Positions 26,871-36,407 of a DNA stretch of 64,000 nucleotides are shown in pieces. This DNA is from Bacillota bacterium (GTDB lineage Bacteria; Bacillota; Clostridia; Lachnospirales; Lachnospiraceae), in contig JAEZKA010000035.1 in assembly GCA_023436225.1 (NCBI GenBank), positions 124,001-188,000 of the forward strand, written 5' to 3'. Position numbers and translations under genes: made by a program. The notes under the pieces were generated by a model, which did no database searches, was not told the origin of the DNA, and saw nothing but the letters and a program-made list of their open reading frames with translations. Numbering within the stretch: position 1 is the stretch's first letter; each line of letters opens with the position of its first letter.

Positions 26871-29393
26871 TTACCTCCCCTCCACCTTATAGTCCCTGGC
26901 TGGTACAATGAAGCCATCTCGCTCATAATCAGTATCGTTATAGTTAACATATACTTTGGTACCATCCTCATAGCTGGTAACAAAGACACCCTCTGCCAGA
27001 CTTTCATGGTCCGTTATAAACTGATTAAAGCAATGACCCAGTTCCTTCTGATATCGACTATATATGCTGTAAGCATTGTCTTTCCACTTATCATATTCTG
27101 CCGCAAATAGATAAGTATAATTTGAATCCTGCAAAATTGAGACATCCTTTTTCATATAAGTGAACGATAATCCGGCACCGGCTTCCGCACTTTTTAATAC
27201 CATCTCCTGATAATTACCAGCGAGATTCAGTGAGCCTCCGGAATAATCTACCAGACCATGAATTGCCATAGAATAGAACGGAACCATATAATCTATAATC
27301 TGGTAACGGTACCCACTAAGATCCATATCGGTTATGAAATCAACATATGGCAGAACATAGTCATTTCCATTGGTTACACAAATGCCCGTTCCCTCAGATA
27401 CAATTCGATTCAATTCCTTTTGCTGCATCTCTATAACCTGCTGTCTTGTCGTAAGATTCTTAGGATTATAATTCGCACCTAATATATTACCAATATCGGC
27501 AAATGATACCCCTGCCGAACTCTTCTTTGCATAATCAGCCAAATTTCTCATATAGCTGACAGTAAGCTGGGGCTTTAGAAAATAATAGCAGTCATTCCAA
27601 TCCTCCAGCCCATAGTAAACCGGTGTAAAATCATAAAGCTTAACCACCTGCCTACTGGCATACTTAGCGGCATCTCTGTTGATCACAAAACCATCAAAGG
27701 GATTCTTATGATAGACATTCTCAACCATTCCATCCAGATAGATAGGTACATCATGATCTGCTCCATAACGCAATAATTTACTAAGTTTACTTTTGCTTCC
27801 AAGTTCCTTTAAGGGAGAAATTGAATTAAGAGCTGTTTGCTTCATGCCTCCGTTCATCCATCCACTATACCGGACAGACAAATTATCATACCCATCTTCT
27901 TTCAAATCTCCTAGTATGTCATAAGCCTCTTGATAAGTAGTCAGCGCAACCGGCACGGATAATGGGAGCCCAAAGCGCTGTTTTACTTCGTCTACAGCAC
28001 CGATTAATGTAACATTAACCGGGGTACTTACCTCCGACTCCTTAACTAACAGAGGATATTTATCCATTAAATAAAGGCGATATGCCTCTGACATTTTTGC
28101 ATACGAGCCGGTATTAAGGAAACAGTATCTTTGTCTTATAATGCCTGTGGGCTTCTGTTTTTCATACCAAATTACAGATCTGTCTGTCTTCGCAGACATT
28201 TTTAAGGATGCATCATGTAATGTTGTATAGGTAACATCAGCGTAATTATAACTGTGCGTTCTTCCGCTTACATCGGCTCTTATGTCTGCAACCGAAGCAT
28301 AATCCTCTAAAATACATAACATTGAGCTACCATTTTTTGAGATACCGAATACCGGAAAGGCTGCATCATTTTCATCTGTCATAGAATCTCTTTGCTCGCC
28401 GTAATCCCAACCATAAACTTTGGCATAATATGGGTTTTGCTCACTTTTGTTATTATTGAAAGTAATAATACCGCCATTGCCTTCGGGTACCAGGATAAAG
28501 CCTTCATCACTGGTACTACCAGCCCCAAAATACGGTAAAACTTCAATTTTGGTAATCGGATATTCTGATTTCCATTGCATCAGGTCATAAGGAAGCTCAA
28601 CTACCAGGTTATCCCCTTCCAGACGATAAACCATTGAGACATTAAAATAGGGTTTTTCCTCTTCCTTCTGCTCGGAATACCTTGCTAAATCCTCCTCATA
28701 ATCCTTCACCGTATATCCCGCATCAACAAATATCGTTTGAATCTTTTCCTTCAGATATTCCTGTGTACCATCTCTTAATTCATAAACAACTTCATTCGCA
28801 AGATCAGGATACTTGGCCAGTAAATCTTCCTTATTATCCGTTGGCCGAAGATTATTAATATCAATTTTGCGATAATAACTATTCACCTGCCTCTGACTGC
28901 CGGAATCCATCTTATCCATGAATATCTTCATTCTGCTAAAGGGTACTGCGGTAGGTATGTAATATACTTTCTGCAGATCACCTATAGTGTAATCCACCTG
29001 TATCGCATCGTTTTGCTGACTTATTTGATATGTCCCTTTATCAATACTATATTGAAAGTCATTATATAGCGTTTTAATCCCTGTACTGTCACCATATTCA
29101 ATAATCAACGTGGATTTTAGATACTTTTTACTTTGTTCATCTGCTTTACTGTCATTCGTGCCGTCTACCGGATTGGATGTCCATGTAGCACTATTTGATT
29201 TATCAAACACTTCAAAATATGTAGTACTAGGATCCAACGTAAATTTTATATCCTCATTTTCCAATGTATAAGAAGCCTGATCCTTCTCATAAGAATAAGT
29301 TGGAATGGGTTCCTCCTTTACGTCCTCTTTTGCACACCCGATTATTAACACCAATGATATAAGGACAAAGCCTAACTTAATATATTTCCTCAT
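26871..29393 (-). CDS. DUF5696-family surface lipoprotein
   Basis: 840 residues; signal peptide with lipobox LIIGCAKE. The N-terminal ~350 residues are beta-rich (YTLENEDIKFTLDPSTTYFEVFDKSNSATW), like the beta-sandwich that precedes many glycosidase barrels; residues ~480-750 have alternating strands and helices with VRYSGWMNGGMKQTALNS and YGADHDVPIYLDGMV, reminiscent of a TIM barrel such as GH101/GH129-like proteins. I recognise the family (DUF5696) but not an activity. It sits between the two permease pairs, next to YIP1 and NHL proteins; this block recurs in Bacilli and Clostridia as far as I recall. A glycan-binding or hydrolytic role is inference. ATG 29393 has AAGGAGG. Confidence 0.82.
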   Translation of the reverse strand: MRKYIKLGFVLISLVLIIGCAKEDVKEEPIPTYSYEKDQASYTLENEDIKFTLDPSTTYFEVFDKSNSATWTSNPVDGTNDSKADEQSKKYLKSTLIIEYGDSTGIKTLYNDFQYSIDKGTYQISQQNDAIQVDYTIGDLQKVYYIPTAVPFSRMKIFMDKMDSGSQRQVNSYYRKIDINNLRPTDNKEDLLAKYPDLANEVVYELRDGTQEYLKEKIQTIFVDAGYTVKDYEEDLARYSEQKEEEKPYFNVSMVYRLEGDNLVVELPYDLMQWKSEYPITKIEVLPYFGAGSTSDEGFILVPEGNGGIITFNNNKSEQNPYYAKVYGWDYGEQRDSMTDENDAAFPVFGISKNGSSMLCILEDYASVADIRADVSGRTHSYNYADVTYTTLHDASLKMSAKTDRSVIWYEKQKPTGIIRQRYCFLNTGSYAKMSEAYRLYLMDKYPLLVKESEVSTPVNVTLIGAVDEVKQRFGLPLSVPVALTTYQEAYDILGDLKEDGYDNLSVRYSGWMNGGMKQTALNSISPLKELGSKSKLSKLLRYGADHDVPIYLDGMVENVYHKNPFDGFVINRDAAKYASRQVVKLYDFTPVYYGLEDWNDCYYFLKPQLTVSYMRNLADYAKKSSAGVSFADIGNILGANYNPKNLTTRQQVIEMQQKELNRIVSEGTGICVTNGNDYVLPYVDFITDMDLSGYRYQIIDYMVPFYSMAIHGLVDYSGGSLNLAGNYQEMVLKSAEAGAGLSFTYMKKDVSILQDSNYTYLFAAEYDKWKDNAYSIYSRYQKELGHCFNQFITDHESLAEGVFVTSYEDGTKVYVNYNDTDYERDGFIVPARDYKVEGR

Positions 29394-29408
29394 CTGCCGC
29401 CCTCCTTA

Positions 29409-30068
29409 TCAGTACAAACGAAATGCAATCTCTTTATATAGAGAAATAAAATATGCAGCTGCATCAGTGATTAAACTAAAAAATAATAAGATAACAAATA
29501 TAATCACCAGCATGCCCACTATCGTTGCAATGATGGTAGCAATTGCTTTACCCAAGGTATAATCATGGATCATCATAACCGCGCAAAGTATCAGCATACC
29601 GCACCAAATTTCTGAGAAGGCGGTAAGATAATAGTAAAAAACCCCCTCCTGTACCGTCATCAGATTACTGATAAAAATCAATGGTAGCTGTATCAGAACG
29701 AATGGAGTTAACGCATATCCAAGAGCCATATAGATGTGCTTCATCGTACCCTTTCCGTCAAAAAGAGTCGTTAATCCCCAGTTTGCGACAGTAGCAATTA
29801 CAATAGGAGCAATAAATCCTAATATAACCTCTATAATGTTTACATATTCCCAGATAACCTTCATAAATAAAAAGCTAGTGAACTGCAGTTTAAATATTGT
29901 TGTCATAAGTGCTAAAAGGTATATAATATTTGCTGCCGCTACGGAGCCTCTGTCTTCGTGTGTTAAATCCCAAAAGCCATCAAGAGGATGAGATATTACA
30001 TGTAAGGAATAACGTAACGTCTTTCCAACATGCTTTGCTTTTTGTTTATTAACCAGTACTGTTGCCAT
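29409..30068 (-). CDS. YIP1-family membrane protein
   Basis: 219 residues with a cytoplasmic N-terminus (VISHPLDGFWDLTHEDRGSV, the typical start of bacterial YIP1 proteins) and five membrane helices. Starts at ATG 30068, sharing one base with the upstream NHL gene stop (TGATG), so tightly coupled. Function of bacterial YIP1 proteins is unknown; here it is likely a membrane partner of the NHL protein or the transporter. Confidence 0.82.
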   Translation of the reverse strand: MATVLVNKQKAKHVGKTLRYSLHVISHPLDGFWDLTHEDRGSVAAANIIYLLALMTTIFKLQFTSFLFMKVIWEYVNIIEVILGFIAPIVIATVANWGLTTLFDGKGTMKHIYMALGYALTPFVLIQLPLIFISNLMTVQEGVFYYYLTAFSEIWCGMLILCAVMMIHDYTLGKAIATIIATIVGMLVIIFVILLFFSLITDAAAYFISLYKEIAFRLY

Positions 30069-31546
30069 CAAGCTTCATCCACCTCTCTTTTCATTCTTTT
30101 AATGAATTTAATAAGGCCTGGAATGATTAATAATGCAAAGAAAGCAGCCATAATCCATCCGATGTTTTTCTCAATCCATTCTTTTCGGTATAATTGAAAG
30201 GCTTTCGAATAATTATCATCATCATACTTCAGTTTAAAATACTTCATGGCCTCCTTATATTTCCCCTGCCTGAACCGGGACCTTCCGATACCGATGTATG
30301 CCAAATCGTAATTACCGTTTTGAATTAATACCTTATCCCAGTACTGCGCTGATAGATCATAATTACCCTTCTTATACTCACCAAGTGCATCATTGATCAG
30401 CTGACCAAATTCAGTAAATGTTAGTATGGTAATTCCGGCTGTTTTTGCATCCAATACCAACAAGTCATACCCTATATGATTAATCGCGGTAGGATATAAG
30501 AAATAACCTAATTTATTACCCACACTACCAAAAGCATACAGTAAATTACCCTGGGAATCGTATCCAAAGATTCGACTTCTCGTCTGGTCAACAACATAAT
30601 AGGTATCATTATCCATGGCTGTTACATCTATGAATTTTGATGGACCATTAATACCGGCAGCACTACCCCAATAAACATCACCGATCGGTGGATATACTCC
30701 GTTTTTAATCAGAATATCGGTTCCCATAGCATTTAGCTTTCGAACAGGCTTTGCCTGGTCATTTAATAATTCCCCTTCTTTGAAAACCGAGGTGGTGCAA
30801 TAGATAAATCCATCCTTATCAAGAGAAAGGTTATTATACTCAGTAGGTACAAATTGCAGCATCCTGGCCCGTTGCTCTTTCGTGGATATTAGCTTCCATA
30901 TATAATCAATCATATTAAATTTAACTTCATTCGCTCCGATAAATCCTGCAAAATCACCATTGTCCTTATATTGAATAAAGCCCTTATTATAATTCTTTAC
31001 TAATACTAAAACTCTTCCTGATGCATCTACAACAACCTTTTGCGGAAGAAAATCACCCTCCTGATTTACTGTCTCATCTATGGGACGGACGAATTCCTTT
31101 ATCAGCTTGCGTTCTGAGCTCAGTTGGATCACTCTTTGATTACCTGTATCACAGATATACATGTCACCGTTCTTTGTAACATAAATATCGTTGGGACCTG
31201 AAAGAGTATTAACCCCAGTATCCCCTATAAAATCACTGAACTGCTCAATAAAAAGAACCTGATTATTGTTTCTCTCCAGAATCACTATTCTGTTATTTCC
31301 AGAATCACAAACATAAATCCGATTATCCTTTGTAAACATACCCTGTGGTTCTTTAAAATCACCAATGCCTAATTCGTCTCCTGTAATGAAATCCGTTGCT
31401 TGATATGCATCGGGTCCTTCTCTGTCTATCCCCCAATAATCATAGGTATAAGTGTAATCTAATTTGGCTGCCTGCACCGTAATCGGCGGAAATAGTAGTA
31501 TGACCGTGAAGCAGATAATTACAGCTGCTATACAATTTCTCTTCAT
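30068..31546 (-). CDS. NHL-repeat/TPR protein with signal peptide and C-terminal membrane anchor
   Basis: 492 residues from ATG 31546 (GGGAGGAAACT upstream; the longer frame from 31591 would overlap the permease stop). Signal peptide to about residue 27. Residues ~60-370 carry NHL beta-propeller repeats (FKEPQGMFTKDNRIYVCDSGNNRIVIL; LSGPNDIYVTKNGDMYICDTGNQRVIQL). Residues ~385-445 have TPR-like helices (YKKGNYDLSAQYWDKVL; FRQGKYKEAMKYFKLKYD). A membrane helix (WIMAAFFALLIIPGLIKFI) near 460-480 leaves a short basic tail inside. A surface propeller tethered beside a sugar importer suggests a binding or scaffold role (inference). Confidence 0.83.
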   Translation of the reverse strand: MKRNCIAAVIICFTVILLFPPITVQAAKLDYTYTYDYWGIDREGPDAYQATDFITGDELGIGDFKEPQGMFTKDNRIYVCDSGNNRIVILERNNNQVLFIEQFSDFIGDTGVNTLSGPNDIYVTKNGDMYICDTGNQRVIQLSSERKLIKEFVRPIDETVNQEGDFLPQKVVVDASGRVLVLVKNYNKGFIQYKDNGDFAGFIGANEVKFNMIDYIWKLISTKEQRARMLQFVPTEYNNLSLDKDGFIYCTTSVFKEGELLNDQAKPVRKLNAMGTDILIKNGVYPPIGDVYWGSAAGINGPSKFIDVTAMDNDTYYVVDQTRSRIFGYDSQGNLLYAFGSVGNKLGYFLYPTAINHIGYDLLVLDAKTAGITILTFTEFGQLINDALGEYKKGNYDLSAQYWDKVLIQNGNYDLAYIGIGRSRFRQGKYKEAMKYFKLKYDDDNYSKAFQLYRKEWIEKNIGWIMAAFFALLIIPGLIKFIKRMKREVDEA

Positions 31547-31556
31547 AGTTTCCTCC

Positions 31557-32423
31557 CTAATCCTTGATACCGGAACTTGCCATCGTCTCAATAATGTTAC
31601 TTTCCACTACGATAAAAGCTGTTACAGGTACGATCATCATTACTAAAGAAACAGCAGCACCTACACCGGCTCTTGCGATCCCTCCGATCACGATCTGCTG
31701 GAGTGCGTAAGGAAGTGTTTTTAACTGCTCTGAGTAAATAAAATTTGATGCTCTTGTATTCCACAAGCCTTGAATTGAGAGAATCATAAGCGTTAACCAT
31801 GCAGGCTTTACCATCGGCATTACGATACGTGAAAATATTCTCCATTCCTTAGCTCCATCGATTTTAGCAGCCTCTATTAATGCATCCGGAATTCCCTCCA
31901 TATACTGCTTCATAAGGAATAAGCCCATCGGTGCAGCAAAAGCGGGAACAATAACAGCCATTACTGTATCAATCCACCCAATTTTCGACATGATCAAATA
32001 GTTTGGTATGGATGTAACATAACCATTAAACATTAGTGCAGTTATTACGACTTTAAAGAAGGTTTTACTTCCCGGAAATTCATATTTTGCTAAAACATAT
32101 GCTCCCATGGAAGCGATAAGCAGATGACCTGCCGTTCCGACAAAGGTTATGAACGCTGTGTTGAATAAATACCTGGTGAATGGCACCCATGATCTGCTCA
32201 TGATGACGAATAAATCCTGAAAATTATCAGAAGTTGGATTCTGTACGAATAGTCTTGGAGGATAAACAAATATTTCATCCAACGGTTTGAAAGCACTATT
32301 AATAGCATACACAAGCGGAAACGCCATAAACAATCCAAACAAAAATAAAAGCGTATAAATTGCTATATTTCCACCTGCAGAACGGTTCGGTTTATGCCTT
32401 TTACGATGTCGTCTCATTTTCAT
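31557..32423 (-). CDS. carbohydrate ABC permease, MalG type (second set)
   Basis: 288 residues, six helices, EAA loop IEAAKIDGAKEWRIFSRIVMP. Start ATG 32423 has GGAGGATG upstream. Forms the partner of the MalF-type protein coded before it. Ten bases separate it from the NHL gene, so the accessory proteins are expressed with this importer. Confidence 0.92.
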   Translation of the reverse strand: MKMRRHRKRHKPNRSAGGNIAIYTLLFLFGLFMAFPLVYAINSAFKPLDEIFVYPPRLFVQNPTSDNFQDLFVIMSRSWVPFTRYLFNTAFITFVGTAGHLLIASMGAYVLAKYEFPGSKTFFKVVITALMFNGYVTSIPNYLIMSKIGWIDTVMAVIVPAFAAPMGLFLMKQYMEGIPDALIEAAKIDGAKEWRIFSRIVMPMVKPAWLTLMILSIQGLWNTRASNFIYSEQLKTLPYALQQIVIGGIARAGVGAAVSLVMMIVPVTAFIVVESNIIETMASSGIKD

Positions 32424-32467
32424 TGTCTTTCATCCTCCCTGATACCTCTATGAGGCAACTCAAAACG

Positions 32468-32518
32468 CTGGAAGAACAAGGTGTGAGTGCCACTGCACGA
32501 ATATCGTAGTTCTTCCAG
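32468..32518 (-). repeat. intercistronic stem-loop between the two permease genes
   Basis: CTGGAAGAAC (32468-32477) pairs perfectly with GTTCTTCCAG (32509-32518) around a 31-base loop. The loop contains GAGTGCCACTGCACG, close to GAGTGCCATCACTACG in the large hairpin at 23295-23398. Could stabilise or process the operon mRNA. Confidence 0.5.
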
Positions 32519-32547
32519 GGAATTCAGGCTATATCGGAATTCTTTTC

Positions 32548-33483
32548 TCAAGTTCCTACTCTACGTAACATTGCCTGGATTCCTTTATTACACAAAATCA
32601 TCGTAAAAAATAAAAGTGATGCTATTGCGGACGCATATCCCATCTCAAATCGAATGGCACCATAATCAATTAAGTGTGTTGCAACTGTCTGCGTTGCATA
32701 ATCCGTGCTCGGAAAGCCTGTCAGCACGATCGGAACTTCCGCTACACCGAAAGAAGCGGTTATCGTCATTACTGCTCCGAACATAAGCATAGGCTTCATG
32801 CTTGGTAATGTTATGAACCAAAGCTCTTGCCAACGGTTTTTGATGCCATCGATATAGCCAGCCTCATACATAGCTTTATCGATCCCTTGTAATCCGGCTA
32901 CAAAAGCTAAGAAACCTGTACCGAGACTCATCCACAAGGTAACTATGATAACCACCATCATCATATATTGGGGATTCGTAAGCCATAATATCGGAGCATT
33001 GATAATACCCAACTCAAGTAAGAAGGCATTGATATATCCATATGCATCTCCGGAGAACATGATGCCCCATATTAAAAATACCTGACCTGATATTGTCGGT
33101 GCATAAAATATTACAATAGCAAATGCCCTTAGGTATCTTGGAAGTTCATTAATAAACCACGCAAATAAGAAGGCTGCTAAATATCCGATTGGGCCTGTTA
33201 TTGCTGCAAGCAAAAAAGTGTTTGTAACCGCCTTCAGGAAGACATCATCTGCCAGAAGTAAATTAATATAATTTTGTAAGAATATAAATTTGGGCGGTTC
33301 CAGAATATTATAATAAGTAAAGCTCAAAACTAAGGACGTAATAACCGGAAGAATATAGAAAATAGTAAATATAATAGCAAAAGGAAGCAGAAATAAGTAA
33401 TAGGTCTTGGATTTTTTAGCTAGCTTCCATGCAATTAATGTATCTTTCCTTTTCTTAGCAAGGTACTTCTTCATAAAACTCAT
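32548..33483 (-). CDS. carbohydrate ABC permease, MalF type (second set)
   Basis: 311 residues with six membrane helices and the EAA loop YEAGYIDGIKNRWQELWFITLP. ATG 33483 follows AGGGAGGG. It lies 14 bases after the CBM-like/solute-binding fusion gene, making a dedicated importer core with it. ATPase absent as in the other sets. Confidence 0.92.
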   Translation of the reverse strand: MSFMKKYLAKKRKDTLIAWKLAKKSKTYYLFLLPFAIIFTIFYILPVITSLVLSFTYYNILEPPKFIFLQNYINLLLADDVFLKAVTNTFLLAAITGPIGYLAAFLFAWFINELPRYLRAFAIVIFYAPTISGQVFLIWGIMFSGDAYGYINAFLLELGIINAPILWLTNPQYMMMVVIIVTLWMSLGTGFLAFVAGLQGIDKAMYEAGYIDGIKNRWQELWFITLPSMKPMLMFGAVMTITASFGVAEVPIVLTGFPSTDYATQTVATHLIDYGAIRFEMGYASAIASLLFFTMILCNKGIQAMLRRVGT

Positions 33484-33497
33484 AGCTGAATCCCTCC

Positions 33498-36407
33498 CTA
33501 TCTAACATCCAAGCCGAACTCAAGACGCTTTTTTATTATCTCTTCATTAATTTTAGTTGTATAATCGAGCAGAGTCTCACGAGGATCTTCCTTTTTATTT
33601 ATTACCCTACGAATTGCATTTGTTATATGTCTGGAGGAATAGTAACCACCTGCAATCTCACGCATACCTACTGACCATTTTCGTTGCTCTTCTAACACCT
33701 CAAGCTGGTCATGACTCCAGGAAAGCTGTTCAAATGCATGAATATTAGCAGTAGCATACCTCGCCGATGCACCCATAACACTTTCCATTTCTTTTCCGAA
33801 ACGTACCTGTGTATCAGAGCTTACCCACCACTTCATAAAATTCCAGGCATTTTGCTTTTTACTTTCATCCTCTTGTTTTAACATAATCGTACAGGTACCC
33901 CATGTATGAGCGGAATGATTAACGGAGCCATCCGCTTGTACTGTTCCCGGTACTAATGTGAAATCCCATAATCCCCTGATTTCAGGAGCAAATACAACAA
34001 GCGTATTAAAAACATTGTAATCTGCTATGCCAAGCGGCATCAGACCAGAACGGAAGAAATTAGGGAAATCATAAATTGTCGGTAATTTATATTGCAAAAA
34101 TAATTTAGTGTATGTCTCAAAAGCTTGCACTCCACCTTCAGAATCAATTGCCGTACTTTTTCCCTCCGGATGATACATTGTTCCGCCGTACTGATACAAT
34201 AGGTTATAATAGCCTGACAAATCAGGATTTGACACATTATTAAGCACACGCTCGGTTGTCGGGATTGCAACAGTCATATTATTCTGTTGAATGGTCGGAA
34301 GCATAGCAAGAAGATCATCCCATGTCTTCGGAACCTCGAGTCCAAGCTCCTCTAAGATATCTTTTCTATAGAATAATACGTTAAAAATCTGTGTTTCAGG
34401 CAATGCATAGATACCGTCTTCAAAGCAATAAGGTTGATAGGAACTCGGATTAAAATCCTTTAATACTTCCTGATAATCCGAAAATTGTGTAATATCCTCG
34501 GCTGCATTTCTTAACGCATAGTTTACCGGCTCCCCCTGCATAGCAGATAACACCACATCCGGTCCTTTCCCCGCAGTAACTGAATTCAGTACAATGGATG
34601 GATCAACAAGCTTAACATTTACCTTGATTTTCTGATTCGGCGTAAATGTATCGTCTATCATTGTCTTCAATACTGTACTCTGATCACGTCCGGATAAAAT
34701 CCATACCTGAATCGCTTCTTCTTTATCATAAACATCACCGACGGCATTATAGTCTATGAAGAATGATGCAGCAAAAGATTTAGCCTCATGTACAACTTTA
34801 GCTAGAAAGGTTTCCTTTACTTTATCCGGTTTCACATTCGTTCCAGTGATGGTGATATAATCGATATCCAGCGGAGCTTCACTCATCGTAAGGATGGATG
34901 TACCCATTGCGCTGATATTTTCCTTGAAATTCTGAAAGCTCTTTGGAATCTTATCCGGGTTATTCACAAATCTGGCAAGCTGCTGTGCAATCGTTAGCAT
35001 CGTTGCGGTCTGACTCGCCTTCTGTCCCGAATATGACACCACTTCATCTACCATTTTATAAAGTCTTTTGCTCTCTAGGTCCATCGCACTGATTACTTCC
35101 GGATAGATCTGGGCTATTTTATAATCTCTGTATCGATCCGGCGTTGTACCTGTCAGAACAAGAATCTTTCTGTAAATTGAGTTCAATCGGTATACTGAGT
35201 CCTGCATCTCGTTCAAAATAGATCCCAAATCTCCAAGAGTAGCTTCTAGACGAATCGAATGCTTGCCTTTTTGCAGATAGAATTGATAAGCATTTTTGTC
35301 TTCGTCAGAAAGAGAATAAGAATTCCATTTATTTGTATATGTAAAACCGATCTGCTCTAATTCGGAGAAGGGAATTTCACCATCAATATATACCGTTCGA
35401 TTCGAAACAAATCCCCTGTTATAATTCTGTCTTCCTTTAATACAAATATTATAATAACCGTCCTCAGGCACCTCAAATTCCCATTCAATCCATTGTCCCG
35501 GAACTCTCCACGCATATCCTCCAATCATATTCAGGCGTATATGATAAACGTCGTAGGGTACCGTATTAGAGGACGCTCTATCATACAAAGCATACAGGGA
35601 CGGAGAAGAACGAAGTACAGAATCCTCACCCTGTATCACTTGTTTATAATCTGCTGCAGCTGCAGTATCCTTGATAGCAGGTGAATTTTTTCGATATTCA
35701 GAATATGCCTTCTTATCCTTAACCGCACATAAAGTCAAGGATTTAATAATAACCGGCTCATTTACAGCTTCAAACCCGACCGTATTGACACCTTTCTCAA
35801 AATAAAAACAATAGGGTTCTGTAAAATAGCCTAAATTATCTTTAAAAAAGGCTCCCGTCCAGTCCGGTACATCAATCTGAGAAGGTCTTATATCATTTCC
35901 TTGATTGTCTCTGGTGGGTTTGCTCTTATTAGACCACAGCCTTGTGAAAATGAGAGTATCGGCTCCTAAAAAAGGGATTTCTCCATTGATATAAAGCTTC
36001 CTTTCTATATCAACTCCGCGGGCTTTTACAGGATAATACTCCATATATATCTGGTACATTCCGGCTTCCGGCACTTCTACCTGCCATTCCACATAAGAAT
36101 TCTCCGTTGTAACAATCACATTGTCTTTTCCTTCGTATTCCTGAAGTTGCTCTACGCCATCTCCTTTCGAATAATCCGTTACTTTTACGATAATATCCGA
36201 ATTAGGATAAAGAGAAGTTGCATGAGCTTCTATGTATTTTGAATATGTATTATCTCGACCAATTCCTTCAACATCAGCCTTTAAAACATCTGTACCCGAA
36301 TATTTATCAGCATAATTAAGTACTTTTTTATTAGGGATCCAAACAAGCGCTGCCACTAATGCAATAATAACAATAGACTCTATAACATACTTCTTCTTTA
36401 ATCTCAT
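33498..36407 (-). CDS. membrane-anchored two-CBM-like / solute-binding fusion protein
   Basis: 969 residues from ATG 36407, preceded by GGAGGTATTT. Residues ~5-25 are a hydrophobic anchor/signal (YVIESIVIIALVAALVW) without lipobox. Two similar jelly-roll-like modules follow: near 100-220 (WQVEVPEAGMYQIYMEYYPV ... LYINGEIPF) and near 290-410 (IEWEFEVPEDGYYNICIKGR ... VYIDGEIPF). After a helical stretch (~420-540), a family 1 extracellular solute-binding domain occupies ~560-960 (GKGPDVVLSAMQGEPVNYALRNAAEDITQF, FYRKDILEELGLEVPKTWDDLLAML, WNFMKWWVSSDTQVRFGKEMES). First gene of the operon. Likely captures a large glycan at the membrane and passes it to the permeases; ligand unknown. Ordinary binding proteins are about 400-550 residues, so this is about twice as long. 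Confidence 0.82.
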   Translation of the reverse strand: MRLKKKYVIESIVIIALVAALVWIPNKKVLNYADKYSGTDVLKADVEGIGRDNTYSKYIEAHATSLYPNSDIIVKVTDYSKGDGVEQLQEYEGKDNVIVTTENSYVEWQVEVPEAGMYQIYMEYYPVKARGVDIERKLYINGEIPFLGADTLIFTRLWSNKSKPTRDNQGNDIRPSQIDVPDWTGAFFKDNLGYFTEPYCFYFEKGVNTVGFEAVNEPVIIKSLTLCAVKDKKAYSEYRKNSPAIKDTAAAADYKQVIQGEDSVLRSSPSLYALYDRASSNTVPYDVYHIRLNMIGGYAWRVPGQWIEWEFEVPEDGYYNICIKGRQNYNRGFVSNRTVYIDGEIPFSELEQIGFTYTNKWNSYSLSDEDKNAYQFYLQKGKHSIRLEATLGDLGSILNEMQDSVYRLNSIYRKILVLTGTTPDRYRDYKIAQIYPEVISAMDLESKRLYKMVDEVVSYSGQKASQTATMLTIAQQLARFVNNPDKIPKSFQNFKENISAMGTSILTMSEAPLDIDYITITGTNVKPDKVKETFLAKVVHEAKSFAASFFIDYNAVGDVYDKEEAIQVWILSGRDQSTVLKTMIDDTFTPNQKIKVNVKLVDPSIVLNSVTAGKGPDVVLSAMQGEPVNYALRNAAEDITQFSDYQEVLKDFNPSSYQPYCFEDGIYALPETQIFNVLFYRKDILEELGLEVPKTWDDLLAMLPTIQQNNMTVAIPTTERVLNNVSNPDLSGYYNLLYQYGGTMYHPEGKSTAIDSEGGVQAFETYTKLFLQYKLPTIYDFPNFFRSGLMPLGIADYNVFNTLVVFAPEIRGLWDFTLVPGTVQADGSVNHSAHTWGTCTIMLKQEDESKKQNAWNFMKWWVSSDTQVRFGKEMESVMGASARYATANIHAFEQLSWSHDQLEVLEEQRKWSVGMREIAGGYYSSRHITNAIRRVINKKEDPRETLLDYTTKINEEIIKKRLEFGLDVR

